Assembly: GCA_016874755.1 (NCBI GenBank)
Contig: VGTH01000048.1
Span: forward strand, 1 to 41,923
DNA: 41,923 nucleotides
Source of the DNA: Deltaproteobacteria bacterium
GTDB lineage: Bacteria; Desulfobacterota; Binatia; UBA9968
Reading direction: 5' to 3'
The notes under the pieces are model-generated. The model saw only the letters and a program-made list of their open reading frames with translations. It made no database searches and was not told the DNA's origin. The translations under genes were made by a program, and so were the position numbers. Positions 1 to 9,443 of the stretch are shown here, in pieces (position 1 is the first letter of the stretch; each line of letters begins with the position of its first letter).

Positions 1-3
1 AAG

Positions 4-25
4 AAAAAACTCGCCCAATGGGCGA
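4..25 (-). terminator. Intrinsic terminator of the epimerase gene
   Basis: Read on the minus strand, a short inverted repeat (TCGCCCA / TGGGCGA, one base between the arms, so in practice about 5 pairs plus a small loop) is followed directly by six T residues. It lies about 70 bases after the stop of the epimerase gene, so it probably ends that transcript. Confidence 0.6.
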
Positions 26-92
26 ATCCCAATACCCCAAAACTTCCTGAAAACCCTACAGTTTCTGAAACCCGCGTGGGCTTAGAGCGGAG

Positions 93-935
93 TTATGGCT
101 TTTTGGCCGCTGCGCGCTTCGAGCCATCCTCGACAATCTCGACACGCAGCGCCGGGAAGATCTTTCGAACTGAAAGAACCAGTTCATCGAATGTCGTGAC
201 ATGACCTGTTCCAACATTGAATACCGTTACAGGCGGCATTGGTACGGTCATGGCCTGCTCCACCGCGCGCCCAACGTCCTTGGCATAGATGCGCTCCAAA
301 GGACTTGTCTGACTGAGATCGATGTTCGCGACGTCGCCGCGCCTGCCACTTGTCAGCAGAGTGTGAGTGATTGCGCCGCTCGCCGCGCCTCCCAGGAAAT
401 GCCCCAAACCAAAGACGTGGGCCAGCCGTACCACTAGCAGATCGAAACCATATTGGCGCTGGTAGGCTTCGAGCACCAACTCTTGAACGGCTTTGGAATA
501 TCCATAGGGCGTGGTCTCCCCCCTTGGGGAGTCCTCCGCCACCGTGAGAGTCCGCTCGAAGCGACGATCGTAAACACTGAGTGTGCTGACATGTACGACT
601 CGCCTCACTCCGGTAAGTCGAGCGGCCTCGGCAACATTAATTGTTCCCTGAATGTTAACCGTAAACGCCCAGTGCGGATTCGCAGCGACCCGCCCAGCAA
701 TAATGGCCGCCGTGTGTAGCACCTTATCGATCTTGTGTTCCTGAATCGTTTGCGTCAAGCAGGGTAAGTCTAGGATATCGCCCCGAACCGACAAATAGTC
801 CACGGCGCCGAGTTTGTCCTTCAAGAACCGTTCTCGGGGCTCGAAATCGAAGAACACCAGACGTTCACCGCGCTGGGCCGCAAATTCCCCGAAGGAAGTG
901 CCGATCAGTCCGCTTCCTGTTATCAGCGTCGTCAT
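93..935 (-). CDS. NAD-dependent epimerase/dehydratase (extended SDR family)
   Basis: This 280-residue protein has the N-terminal Rossmann nucleotide motif TGSGLIG at residues 6-12 and the SDR catalytic pair in PYGYSK (Tyr-x-x-x-Lys) near residue 145, with a conserved STLSVY serine region before it. These mark an extended short-chain dehydrogenase acting on a nucleotide sugar or similar substrate in the cytoplasm. The substrate cannot be read from the sequence. It is slightly shorter than the usual 300-330 residues and ends in a Lys/Ala-rich tail. It starts with ATG but has no strong Shine-Dalgarno sequence. It is separated from phoH by a 491-base gap and followed by a terminator, so it is probably a single-gene unit. 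Confidence 0.85.
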   Translation of the reverse strand: MTTLITGSGLIGTSFGEFAAQRGERLVFFDFEPRERFLKDKLGAVDYLSVRGDILDLPCLTQTIQEHKIDKVLHTAAIIAGRVAANPHWAFTVNIQGTINVAEAARLTGVRRVVHVSTLSVYDRRFERTLTVAEDSPRGETTPYGYSKAVQELVLEAYQRQYGFDLLVVRLAHVFGLGHFLGGAASGAITHTLLTSGRRGDVANIDLSQTSPLERIYAKDVGRAVEQAMTVPMPPVTVFNVGTGHVTTFDELVLSVRKIFPALRVEIVEDGSKRAAAKKP

Positions 936-1426
936 AGGGAGTTGAACTCAGTCCACAAGCAGAGGCCGTACATCCGACCGTAGCCTCTTCTCCGGTCCAA
1001 GATCAACGCCCTTGCACCCGCACGATGGGTTTCACGACCGTTCGTTCGTTGGAAGGCCATACGGCGCGGACTGGAAACTGACTGGAGCAATTCGGGGGGT
1101 GGTGCTTCCTAGCTTGACTTATTCGCCTTCGGCCCAGCCACGCTTGATATAACAAATAGGGTCGCTTTACCTTTGCGTTTCAGACCAGCAGCGACCAGTT
1201 ACGGCAGCGGTTCGGCTCTGAGGAGTTGCTTAGCTAACCCTCAAGAGACTGTGTCGTATCGCGAAAAAACAAACATTGTCATTCCGCGGTCTTCCGAGGA
1301 GTCTCGCCTTTTCAGCCACATGCGAAGGAGAGATTTCTCGCCTCTTGCTTGAAATGACAACTGCGACAAAGTCTCTAGGGGAGAGGGACCTAAAGCTCGT
1401 CGGCGCAAAGAGTGCAAAGATGGAAC
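936..1426. other. Non-coding gap containing a degenerate palindromic repeat
   Basis: The 491 bases between phoH and the epimerase gene hold no convincing reading frame. The only structure seen is the imperfect inverted repeat at 1277-1359, listed separately. A short open frame that crosses the repeat into phoH looks accidental. Confidence 0.6.
1277..1359. repeat. Degenerate palindromic intergenic repeat (TGTCATT ... AATGACA)
   Basis: The element is bounded by TGTCATT and its complement AATGACA, with degenerate internal complementarity such as GAGTCTCGCC against GAGATTTCTC. It resembles the family of short non-coding palindromes often scattered through such genomes. A related but different copy is at 31421-31494. 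Confidence 0.5.
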
Positions 1427-2452
1427 TTAGGTTCTTTGTAATAGCTCGCGCGCTGCTATTTGGTTGTCGTCGCGCTCATAGGCGGCGATGATAGCTTGGA
1501 CCAAATGGTGGCGCGCGACGTCTTTTTCCGTGAAGTGCACGAAGCTGATGCCGTGCACGCCTTTCAAAATTCTCGCGGCTTCTTTCAAGCCAGAGGGTTT
1601 TCCTGCCGGTAGATCGACCTGCGTGGCGTCGCCGGTGATGACCGCCTTCGAGCCATAACCTAACCTCGTTAGAAACATCTTCATTTGCTCTGGTGTGGTG
1701 TTCTGCGCTTCGTCGAGAATGACGAACGAGTCATTCAACGTGCGGCCGCGCATGAACGCCAGCGGTGCCACTTCGATGGTGCCGCGCTCGACCATTTTGC
1801 GGGCGCGGTCGAAGTCGACCATGTCGTGCAAGGCGTCGTAGAGTGGGCGTAAATACGGATTCACTTTTTCCGCCAAGTCGCCCGGGAGAAATCCTAGTTT
1901 CTCGCCGGCCTCTACAGCGGGGCGCGTGAGAATAATTCTTACATAGTTATTCTTCATCAACTCCGCCACCGCCATGGCCATCGCCAAATAAGTTTTACCG
2001 GTGCCAGCAGGGCCGATGCCGAAGACGATGTCGTAGCGGCGAATCGCTTCGATGTAGGCTTTCTGTGCGATACTTTTCGGTGTGATCGTGCGCTTGTGCG
2101 CAGAGATGTAGATCGTATCGAGAAAAATATCTTGCAGGCGGGCGCGGCTGTCGCCGCTCAAGATTCGGATCGCGTAGTCGACGTCGCTGGCGTAAACCGG
2201 ATAGCCTTTTTCCAGCAAGTTGTAGAGTTGGCGCAAGATTTGGCTGACAAGCTCGACCTGCGGCGGGTCGCCTTCGACCTCGATGGACGAGCCGCGGGCG
2301 CGGATTTTTACGCCTAGGGTGTGCTGCAAGATTTTGATGTGTTGATCGTGCTGCCCCAGTAAATCGCGAAACAGACGGGGATCGTTAAAATCGAGCTGAT
2401 TGACGCCGATCTCGGTGACGCCTTCGCCAAAAAGTCTTTTCTCGTCTTTCAC
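1427..2452 (-). CDS. phoH: PhoH family P-loop ATPase
   Basis: This 341-residue cytoplasmic protein has the Walker A motif GPAGTGKT at about residues 147-154 and the Walker B-like segment FVILDEAQNT. The first 110 residues form the KH-like N-terminal domain usual in PhoH/YbeZ proteins. The family is linked to RNA metabolism and is often encoded beside ybeY; no ybeY is seen here. The start is GTG at 2452, whose GTGA overlaps the yjbQ stop, indicating translational coupling. It is the last gene of the long minus-strand run. Function beyond ATP binding is known only at family level. Confidence 0.93.
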   Translation of the reverse strand: MKDEKRLFGEGVTEIGVNQLDFNDPRLFRDLLGQHDQHIKILQHTLGVKIRARGSSIEVEGDPPQVELVSQILRQLYNLLEKGYPVYASDVDYAIRILSGDSRARLQDIFLDTIYISAHKRTITPKSIAQKAYIEAIRRYDIVFGIGPAGTGKTYLAMAMAVAELMKNNYVRIILTRPAVEAGEKLGFLPGDLAEKVNPYLRPLYDALHDMVDFDRARKMVERGTIEVAPLAFMRGRTLNDSFVILDEAQNTTPEQMKMFLTRLGYGSKAVITGDATQVDLPAGKPSGLKEAARILKGVHGISFVHFTEKDVARHHLVQAIIAAYERDDNQIAARELLQRT

Positions 2453-2871
2453 TCGGTTTCTCCTATGAGCTGGAGGACGATTTCACGGTTGCGCGCGCGG
2501 TTATCGAAATCGATCAGAATGACCTGCTGCCATGTGCCGAGCATGGGCCGGCCATTTCGCACCGGGATCGAGACCGACGGGCCAAAGAGCGACGCGCGCA
2601 GATGCGAGAAGCCGTTGTCGTCGCCCCAGCGGTCGTCATGATGATATTTTCGATTGGACGGAATCAGCTTTTCGACGAACTCTTTGAGGTCCTGCACGAG
2701 GCCGGGCTCGTATTCAATGGTCGTCAGCGCCGCGGTGGAGCCGGTGACAAACAGCGTGATCAGGCCGTTTTGCAGACGGGATTTTTTCAGCGAGTCGCGA
2801 ACCTTCGCGGTGAGATCGACGATGTCACAGAAGCCGGAAGTATTTTCGGTGATCTTCTCGGTGTGAATCAT
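2449..2871 (-). CDS. yjbQ: YjbQ / secondary thiamine-phosphate synthase family protein
   Basis: This 140-residue protein belongs to the COG0432/UPF0047 family. It contains the family pattern NGFSHLRASLFG, then a stretch ending GTWQQVILIDFD, near residues 90-125. Members form trimers, and some complement thiamine-phosphate synthase in vivo, but the physiological reaction is unsettled. The ATG start overlaps the alaS stop (ATGA) and its own stop overlaps the phoH GTG, so alaS-yjbQ-phoH are translationally coupled. The length is normal for the family. Confidence 0.9.
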   Translation of the reverse strand: MIHTEKITENTSGFCDIVDLTAKVRDSLKKSRLQNGLITLFVTGSTAALTTIEYEPGLVQDLKEFVEKLIPSNRKYHHDDRWGDDNGFSHLRASLFGPSVSIPVRNGRPMLGTWQQVILIDFDNRARNREIVLQLIGETE

Positions 2872-5504
2872 TGCGCCTGGCGAATTAGCTCCTCGGCTCG
2901 CTTTAACGCTTCGTTGAGCTTTGTCGGGTCTTTGCCGCCGGCCTGAGCGAAATCGGGCCGCCCGCCACCGCCGCCGCCGACGATGCGCGCCAGCTCTTTG
3001 ATGATGTTGCCGGCGTGAAATTTTTTCGTCAGTTCTTTGGAGACAGAGGAAACCAGGCTCACGGTGTCGCCGCTGGCGGCCGCTAGCACGACCACTCCCG
3101 CCCCGAGCTTATCTTTCAACTGATCGGAAATGTCGCGCAGCTGTTTGGCGTCGGTGCCTTCCAGCGCGGCGATCAGAACGTTGGCGCCGTTGATCGATTG
3201 CTTTTTCGCCAGCAGTTCGGGGATCTGATCTTTTTCCAATTGACCGCGCAGCTTCTCGATTTCGCGCTCCAACTCTTTTTGGCGGTCGAGGAGCCGCTTC
3301 ACTTTGTCGATGGCGTCGTCGGCGCTACCGCGGACGAGGTTGCCGATTTCCGTCAGGCGCGCTTCGTAGGCGCGGATCAATTCCAGCGCGCCCTCGCCGG
3401 TGAAGGCCTCGACGCGGCGCACGCCGGCAGCGACGCCGCCCTCGGAGTGCAACTTGAACAGACCGATCTCGCCGGAGCGGCCGACATGGGTGCCGCCGCA
3501 CAGCTCGGTGGAGAAGTCGCCGATCTTCACGACGCGCACGCGGTCGCCGTATTTGTCGCCGAAAAAAGCCAGTGCGCCGCGCTTGATCGCTTCGGCGTAG
3601 GCCAACTCGTCTATATTAACACCGGCGTCCTCACGAATATGGCTATTGACCTGGTTTTCGATCGCCGCCAGCTTTTCATCCGCGATGGCGCCGGTGTGAT
3701 TGAAATCGAAACGCAGCCGGTCCGGCGTCACCAGCGAACCGGCCTGGCGCACATGTTGGCCCAACTCGCGGCGCAGCACGGCGTGCAAAATATGGGTGGC
3801 CGAATGATTCAGCTTGGTGCGCTGGCGCTGTTTGCGGTCGACCGTGAGTTGAACTTTATCACCGACTTGCACGCGGCCTTTTTTCACACGCCCGCGATGC
3901 GCTGTGAGCTGGGGCGTCGGATGGTGGGTATCGATGACCTCGACGAGATCGCCGCGCGCAGTGGCAATTGCGCCGCGGTCGCCGACCTGGCCGCCGGACT
4001 CACCGTAGAAAGGGGTCTCGGCGGTTAACAATTCGATCTCGTCGCCCTCGCCGGCCTCCTGAATACCACCGTTGTTTGAATAAATCGCCAACACCTGCGA
4101 CTCGCCTTCCAAGCGATCGTAGCCGATGAAGCAGACCGGGCGGTCGAGCTGGATCTTGGCTTCCATGCTGACGGTTTCGCGCGCCTCGCGGCCGCGGGCG
4201 CGCTGCTCTTCCATCAGTTTTTCAAAGCCGGCTTGATCGACGCTCATGCCTTCGCCGCGCAGAATGTCTTCCGTCAAATCGAGCGGAAAGCCATAGGTGT
4301 CGTAGAGGCGGAAGGCGACGTCGCCGGACAGAACGTTTTTCCTGTCGCCCTTGAGCTTGGCGGTCGCGTCGTCGAGCAGCACCAAGCCTTTTTCTAGAGT
4401 CTCGCCGAAACGTTCCTCTTCGATGCGAATCACTTCGCCGATGCGCTGCTGCTCGCTACGTAATTCCGGATAGGCATCGCCCATCACTTGAATCACCGTG
4501 CCGGCCACTTGATAGAGGAAGGGGTCTTTCAAACCGATCAAGCGGCCGTGGCGCGCGGCACGACGCAAGAGCCGGCGCAAGACGTAGCCGCGGCCTTCGT
4601 TGCTCGGCGTGACGCCGTCGGCGATCAAGAAGCTCACGGCGCGGGCATGGTCGTCGATGACGCGATAGGAAATATCGGCAACCGGATCGACCCCATATTT
4701 TTTGCCGGTGAGGCGCTCGGTGGTGGCGGTCAACTGGCGCATGGAGTCGATGTCGTAATTGGACAGAACCTTCTGCAGCACGGCGGTGATACGCTCCATG
4801 CCCATGCCGGTGTCGACATGTTTCGACGGCAGTTCTTCCAGCTCGCGATTTTCTTTGCGGTTGTATTGAATGAAAACCAGATTCCACAATTCGATATAAC
4901 GAGCGCAGTCACCGTTGACGCGGCACTCGTGCCCCGCCGGGCCTTGCCAGTCGCAGGCGGCCGGGCCGCGGTCTAGGTGAATCTCGCTGCATGGGCCGCA
5001 GGGGCCGGTCTCGCCCATCTCCCAGAAGTTTTCTTTTTCGCCGAAGCGGCTGACGCGTTCCTTGGGCAGACCGCTGATCTTGAACCAAAGCTGCTCGGCA
5101 GCGTCGTCGTTTAAGTAAACCGTCGCGTAAAGCTTGTCCTTGGGCAGACCCCATTCGTCGGTCAAGAGTTTCCAGGCCCACTCGATCGCTTCGGCCTTGT
5201 AGTAATCGCCGAAGGACCAGTTGCCGAGCATTTCAAAAAACGTGTGGTGATAAGTGTCGCGGCCGACCGCTTCCAAATCGTTGTGCTTGCCGCTGATGCG
5301 CAGACATTTTTGCGAGCTGGCGGCGCGCACGTAGGGCAGCCGCTCTTGGCCGAGAAAAACGTTCTTGAACTGCACCATGCCGGCGTTGGTGAAGAGCAGC
5401 GTCGGATCTTTCTCCGGCACGAGAGATGAGCTGCGCACCACGGTGTGGCCCTGCTTGACGAAATAGTCGAGAAACGATTTGCGTATTGCTGCGGCAGTGA
5501 TCAT
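2868..5504 (-). CDS. alaS: Alanine--tRNA ligase
   Basis: This 878-residue class II synthetase charges tRNA-Ala in the cytoplasm and has the length normal for bacterial AlaRS. Visible parts in order are the N-terminal catalytic core (KQGHTVVRSSSLVPEKDPTL, then the WNLVFIQYNR region); the editing domain with the zinc-site motifs HSATHILH near residue 575 and CGGTHVGRSGEIG near 680; and the C-terminal DHHA1-type domain with a six-glycine run followed by RPDFAQAGG. It starts with ATG three bases after the recX stop. Position between recX and yjbQ matches the conserved recA-recX-alaS order. Confidence 0.98.
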   Translation of the reverse strand: MITAAAIRKSFLDYFVKQGHTVVRSSSLVPEKDPTLLFTNAGMVQFKNVFLGQERLPYVRAASSQKCLRISGKHNDLEAVGRDTYHHTFFEMLGNWSFGDYYKAEAIEWAWKLLTDEWGLPKDKLYATVYLNDDAAEQLWFKISGLPKERVSRFGEKENFWEMGETGPCGPCSEIHLDRGPAACDWQGPAGHECRVNGDCARYIELWNLVFIQYNRKENRELEELPSKHVDTGMGMERITAVLQKVLSNYDIDSMRQLTATTERLTGKKYGVDPVADISYRVIDDHARAVSFLIADGVTPSNEGRGYVLRRLLRRAARHGRLIGLKDPFLYQVAGTVIQVMGDAYPELRSEQQRIGEVIRIEEERFGETLEKGLVLLDDATAKLKGDRKNVLSGDVAFRLYDTYGFPLDLTEDILRGEGMSVDQAGFEKLMEEQRARGREARETVSMEAKIQLDRPVCFIGYDRLEGESQVLAIYSNNGGIQEAGEGDEIELLTAETPFYGESGGQVGDRGAIATARGDLVEVIDTHHPTPQLTAHRGRVKKGRVQVGDKVQLTVDRKQRQRTKLNHSATHILHAVLRRELGQHVRQAGSLVTPDRLRFDFNHTGAIADEKLAAIENQVNSHIREDAGVNIDELAYAEAIKRGALAFFGDKYGDRVRVVKIGDFSTELCGGTHVGRSGEIGLFKLHSEGGVAAGVRRVEAFTGEGALELIRAYEARLTEIGNLVRGSADDAIDKVKRLLDRQKELEREIEKLRGQLEKDQIPELLAKKQSINGANVLIAALEGTDAKQLRDISDQLKDKLGAGVVVLAAASGDTVSLVSSVSKELTKKFHAGNIIKELARIVGGGGGGRPDFAQAGGKDPTKLNEALKRAEELIRQAQ

Positions 5505-5507
5505 TTA

Positions 5508-6005
5508 TTAATCCGCTTCCAGCGAAAATTTCAGCACTTCGTAAATCACTTGGCTGCTGTAGCCGCGCCGCAGCAAAAACGCGGCGGCGCGCTGCAGCTG
5601 TTTGGCATCCTTCAAATCGAGATTGCGGTAATGGCGCGCGATCAGCCGCTTGGCGTTGCGCTTTTCTTCGCCGGCGCTGAAGGCTTCGACGACCGCGTCG
5701 CGGATCACTGCCGGCTTGATGCCTTTAGTGCGCAGCTCGTTCTCGATGCGTTTGGGGCCATAGCCGCGCGAGGTGACTTTCGCCGCCGTCCAACTGCGCG
5801 CGAAGTTGCCGTCATTCAAATAGTTCAACTCACGCAGCCGCGCGACGCTCCGGTCGATGGCGTGGTCGTCGTAGCCCCTCTGGCGCAGATGGCTACGCAG
5901 CTCCGCTTCGCTGCGCGGCCGGTGGCCGAGATAGCGCAGCGCCCGTTGAAAAGCGTCCTGCGCTGGTGGTTGGGAAGGTGAACTCGGCGATCGAGCGGCG
6001 ATCAA
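5508..6005 (-). CDS. recX: Regulatory protein RecX
   Basis: This 165-residue protein has the three-helix RecX repeats, with the pattern ALRYLGHRPRSEAELRSHL followed by RGYGPKRIENELRTKGI and a final RRGYSSQVIYEVLK. RecX binds RecA filaments and limits their growth. The start is probably TTG at 6005, because AAGGAAAG lies about six bases before it and no ATG exists upstream in frame. It lies ten bases after the recA stop, the usual partner. Confidence in the family is high; the exact start is less sure. Confidence 0.92.
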   Translation of the reverse strand: MIAARSPSSPSQPPAQDAFQRALRYLGHRPRSEAELRSHLRQRGYDDHAIDRSVARLRELNYLNDGNFARSWTAAKVTSRGYGPKRIENELRTKGIKPAVIRDAVVEAFSAGEEKRNAKRLIARHYRNLDLKDAKQLQRAAAFLLRRGYSSQVIYEVLKFSLEAD

Positions 6006-6015
6006 AACGCTTTCC

Positions 6016-7077
6016 TTACTTGGCCTTTACCTTTTCCTTTTTGTCCGCTGGCGCCGCAGCTTCGGACGTCGACGAGGTTTCCGGCCGCTTGATGCCGAGC
6101 TTGTCGAGGGCTTTGTTCATGATATCCACTGCGGTGTCGGGATGGTCTCGGAGAAACTGCTTGGCGGCTTCGCGTCCCTGGCCGATGCGCTCACTGCCAT
6201 AAGAGTACCACGCGCCGCTCTTTTCGACGATGCCCATTTCGCTGCCCAGGTCGACGATCTCGCCGTCGCGGGAAATGCCGGTGCCGTAGAGAATGTCGAA
6301 CTCCGCTTCTTTGAACGGCGGTGCCATTTTGTTCTTGACGACTTTGACGCGGGTGCGGCCGCCGATCACGTTGTCGCCATCTTTCAAAGCGCCGGTGCGG
6401 CGAATGTCCATTCTCACCGAGGCGTAAAATTTTAACGCATTGCCGCCGGTGGTGGTCTCCGGGTTGCCGAACATGACGCCGATCTTCATGCGAATCTGGT
6501 TGATGAAAATAACCACGGTATTCGAGCGCGAAATCGTGCCGGTCAATTTGCGCAGCGCCTGCGACATGAGGCGCGCTTGCAGGCCCATGTGGGCGTCGCC
6601 CATCTCGCCCTCGATTTCCGCCTTCGGTACCAGGGCCGCGACCGAGTCGATGACCAACACGTCGATGGCGCCGCTGCGCACCAGGGTCTCGGCGATTTCC
6701 AGCGCCTGCTCGCCATGGTCGGGCTGGGAGATCAAAAGATCGTCGGTCTTGACGCCAAGCTTCTTGGCGTAGACCAGGTCGAGGGCATGCTCGGCGTCGA
6801 TGTACGCCCCCATGCCGCCTTTCTTTTGCGCTTCGGCGACGATGTGCAAAGCCAAGGTCGTCTTACCGGAGGACTCTGGGCCGTAGATTTCGACCACCCG
6901 GCCGCACGGGACGCCGCCGATGCCCAAGGCGATATCGAGGCCAAGAGAGCCGGTGGAAATCACGGCCTGGTCTTTGGCTATGCCGCCTTCGCCCAGCTTC
7001 ATGATCGCGCCCTTGCCGAACTGTCTTTCGATTTGGCTGACAGCGAGGTCGATCGCCTTTTCTCGATTTGCGTCCAT
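6016..7077 (-). CDS. recA: Recombinase RecA
   Basis: This 353-residue RecA has the Walker A motif GPESSGKT at residues 66-73, the Walker B segment [13 protein letters not shown], and the L2-region stretch [22 protein letters not shown]. It catalyses ATP-dependent strand exchange and activates the SOS response. The ATG at 7077 is preferred over a TTG one codon upstream because AAGGAG sits seven bases before the ATG. The C-terminus is Lys/Glu/Ala-rich, as is common. The thpR stop overlaps the ribosome-binding region, so recA is probably read on from pgpA-cinA-thpR; no separate LexA box was recognised by eye. Confidence 0.98.
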   Translation of the reverse strand: MDANREKAIDLAVSQIERQFGKGAIMKLGEGGIAKDQAVISTGSLGLDIALGIGGVPCGRVVEIYGPESSGKTTLALHIVAEAQKKGGMGAYIDAEHALDLVYAKKLGVKTDDLLISQPDHGEQALEIAETLVRSGAIDVLVIDSVAALVPKAEIEGEMGDAHMGLQARLMSQALRKLTGTISRSNTVVIFINQIRMKIGVMFGNPETTTGGNALKFYASVRMDIRRTGALKDGDNVIGGRTRVKVVKNKMAPPFKEAEFDILYGTGISRDGEIVDLGSEMGIVEKSGAWYSYGSERIGQGREAAKQFLRDHPDTAVDIMNKALDKLGIKRPETSSTSEAAAPADKKEKVKAK

Positions 7078-7088
7078 CAATGCACTCC

Positions 7089-7670
7089 TTAAGGTTGCGA
7101 GCCGAGCTGTATGACTTTTAACTTACGATACTCGGCGCCCTGCGGCTTTAAGATACTTTGAAACAGAACTATTTCATTCACTTCGGACTGGCCGAAATCT
7201 ACGCTGCGCCAGTTGGCCAATGCGACCGGTAAATCTTTTGGCGCGCGATCCGATTGGCGCCAACGACCGATGGTCAGGTGGGGTGTGAAGCTTCGTTTCT
7301 CAGGCTCAAAGCCGAGCGGCAACAAGCATGCTTGAACCTTAGCGGCCAATGCTACCAGCGCGTCGCTTGCCAGTCCCACCCAAATGATACGCGGCCGTTT
7401 TACATCCAGAAATACCCCTAAACCTTTAGCATTAATGGTGCAACGCGGAAAGGGGCGAACGACGGGCGTCAGAGCGGCCACCAGGTCGTCCACTTGGCTC
7501 TCCGGGATATCGCCCAAAAATTTCACTGTCAAATGAATATTGCCCGGCGCGACCCAGCGGACGTTGGTGAGACGCGGGCGGAGCCGGTCGATGGCAGCAT
7601 CAATGTTTTGAATGATAGAGGGGGCGAGCTCGACGGCGATGAAGGCGCGAATCACAACGGCATCGTTCAT
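7089..7670 (-). CDS. thpR: RNA 2',3'-cyclic phosphodiesterase (LigT/ThpR family)
   Basis: This 193-residue 2H phosphoesterase has the two catalytic His-x-Thr motifs HLTVKFLG (His46) and HLTIGRW (His131). The family hydrolyses 2',3'-cyclic phosphate RNA ends in the cytoplasm. The ATG at 7670 is chosen because its ATGA overlaps the cinA stop and the protein then begins at the normal domain boundary; a longer GTG-initiated frame into cinA exists but adds non-homologous residues. The cinA-thpR-recA order is conserved in many bacteria. Confidence 0.93.
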   Translation of the reverse strand: MNDAVVIRAFIAVELAPSIIQNIDAAIDRLRPRLTNVRWVAPGNIHLTVKFLGDIPESQVDDLVAALTPVVRPFPRCTINAKGLGVFLDVKRPRIIWVGLASDALVALAAKVQACLLPLGFEPEKRSFTPHLTIGRWRQSDRAPKDLPVALANWRSVDFGQSEVNEIVLFQSILKPQGAEYRKLKVIQLGSQP

Positions 7671-8905
7671 CCGAGCAAGGTCGTGCGCAGCCAGTTCAAT
7701 GCCGCTTGGGATGTGCCCTGAATGATGCGCTCGCGGTCGCCGGTGAATTGAAAGGTGCGGGCATCGTGGAAGTTGCCCATCGAGATGCTCATCCACACCG
7801 TGCCGACCGGTTTGTCCGGTGTGCCACCGCTGGGGCCGGCGATGCCGGTGACGCTGAGCGCAATGCTGGCGCCGGTTTGCTCGCGGATGCCCTGGGACAT
7901 TTCCAGCGCGGTTTCGCGGCTGACGGCGCCGTGCTTATCCAGGGTCTCCGGTTGCACGCCTAGGAAGCGCTTTTTAGCGTCGTTGGCATAGGTCACGGCG
8001 CCGCCGAAATAGTAGTTTGAGCTACCCGGCACGCTGGTGATGCGATGGCTGATGTAGCCCCCTGTGCAGGATTCCGCCAGGGCAAGCGTCTGGCGGGTTT
8101 CCATCAGCAGCTGGCCGACCACTTCTTCGAGCGGGGTGTCACCCTCGGCGTAGATGTAACCGCCCAGCAGATTGAGAATCTGGTCGTGTAGTCGGACAAA
8201 ATTCAGACCGCGATGTTCGCCGCTGGTTACGGCCAAGCGCAGGGAGAGGTCGGGATAGTGGGCGCGAAACGACAGTTTGGCTTCGTTGCCGAGATTGACC
8301 GAGTGGAGCAGATCGTCGAGCTTAGATTCGGTCAAACCGTAAAGCTTGAAGGTACAGGCGAGTGCCTGGTGCTGGGCGGTTTGCTGCTGGCGAATCCATG
8401 GCAGGATAGTCTCGGTCATCATGGCGCTCATTTCGCGAGGCACACCCGATAGCCAGACAAGCTGTTTGCCGCCGCCGATATCGACGCGAAAGCCCGGCGC
8501 GGTGCCGGCCGGATTGGGAATAATCGTCGACCCTTCCGGGAAGAGTGCCTGCTTAAGATTGTTTTCGGTCCAGTCAATTTTGCGCGAGGCGAAACGTTGT
8601 CTAAGCCCGTCGGCGGCGGCGGTGTCCTCTTTCAGTTTGCGGCCGATGAACTGGGCGACAATCTCCGTCGTGAGGTCGTCGGCCGTGGGGCCGAGGCCCC
8701 CGGTGCCAATGACTAGGTCGCCCAGGTCGCGCGCCGTGCGCAGCGCCCAGAGCAATCTCTCGCGGTCGTCGCCGACTTTGAGCACAGCAGGCACGCTAAT
8801 GCCAAGGGCGGCCAGCCGGCTCGCAATGGCGGTCGAATTTGTGTCAACGACGCGGCCCGTCATCAATTCGTCGCCCGTGCTGAGCACCACCACCCGTTCG
8901 ATCAT
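7667..8905 (-). CDS. cinA: CinA family protein (nicotinamide-nucleotide amidohydrolase)
   Basis: This 412-residue protein has the two domains of full-length CinA. The N-terminal molybdopterin-binding-like domain contains STGDELMTGRVVDTNS and GTGGLGPTADD. The C-terminal amidase domain contains LALAESCTGGYISHRIT and SVTGIAGPSGGTPDKPVG. CinA acts in NAD salvage (NMN deamidation and ADP-ribose hydrolysis). The ATG at 8905 overlaps the pgpA stop (ATGA), so it is preferred to a TTG four codons upstream. It is coupled to thpR by another 4-nt overlap. Confidence 0.95.
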   Translation of the reverse strand: MIERVVVLSTGDELMTGRVVDTNSTAIASRLAALGISVPAVLKVGDDRERLLWALRTARDLGDLVIGTGGLGPTADDLTTEIVAQFIGRKLKEDTAAADGLRQRFASRKIDWTENNLKQALFPEGSTIIPNPAGTAPGFRVDIGGGKQLVWLSGVPREMSAMMTETILPWIRQQQTAQHQALACTFKLYGLTESKLDDLLHSVNLGNEAKLSFRAHYPDLSLRLAVTSGEHRGLNFVRLHDQILNLLGGYIYAEGDTPLEEVVGQLLMETRQTLALAESCTGGYISHRITSVPGSSNYYFGGAVTYANDAKKRFLGVQPETLDKHGAVSRETALEMSQGIREQTGASIALSVTGIAGPSGGTPDKPVGTVWMSISMGNFHDARTFQFTGDRERIIQGTSQAALNWLRTTLLG

Positions 8906-9381
8906 AGGATTTCCCAATACAGCAACAAACGCAGAGCGACATACGTGTAGATACCGGCCATGACATCGTCCAGGATAATGCCCGTGCCGCCCGGCAGTTT
9001 CTCCAAATGGCTTATGGGCACTATCTTAACGATGTCAAAGAAGCGAAACAACAACAACGCTACGATCAAGACCGGAAGGGTCAGCGGTGCCGCGAAGTTA
9101 GCGACTAGAAATCCCAGGATCTCGTCGATGACAATCGCGCCGGGGTCTTTGGCTTTGAGAAAATGTGCCCCCCTTGTCGCCAGTGGAATAGCAGCGGCTA
9201 TGGCGAGCAAGAGCAGGAGTCCAGCAAAGAATGGCGCAGAGCCAGCCAGGTGATTGAGTCCCAGGGAAGGGAGTAAGGCAAGGAGCGTCCCCACCGTACC
9301 GGGCATCCAGCGCGCATAGCCAACGCCCGCGCCGGTGACCACGAAAATAGTTAGTTTCCGTTCAAGCTCAACGAGTCGCAA
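8902..9381 (-). CDS. pgpA: Phosphatidylglycerophosphatase A
   Basis: This 159-residue integral membrane phosphatase removes the phosphate of phosphatidylglycerophosphate to give phosphatidylglycerol. It shows the PgpA motifs MPGTVGTLLAL near the N-terminus, KDPGAIVIDEILG near residue 85 and ILDDVMAGIYT near residue 140, with about four hydrophobic segments. No suitable ATG exists in frame before the conserved region, so a TTG start at 9381 is likely; its Shine-Dalgarno is weak. The stop overlaps the cinA ATG. Confidence 0.93.
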   Translation of the reverse strand: MRLVELERKLTIFVVTGAGVGYARWMPGTVGTLLALLPSLGLNHLAGSAPFFAGLLLLLAIAAAIPLATRGAHFLKAKDPGAIVIDEILGFLVANFAAPLTLPVLIVALLLFRFFDIVKIVPISHLEKLPGGTGIILDDVMAGIYTYVALRLLLYWEIL

Positions 9382-9443
9382 AGGCGGCGATCTTTCTTAC
9401 GAAGATGGCCGAGGTTCTATAGTGCTAGGGTCGAAAAAGGGAA

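Noticed and set aside
3198-4028. Long open frame antisense to alaS
   Set aside because: It lies entirely opposite a confident alaS; its translation has no recognisable domain and reflects GC-rich codon bias.
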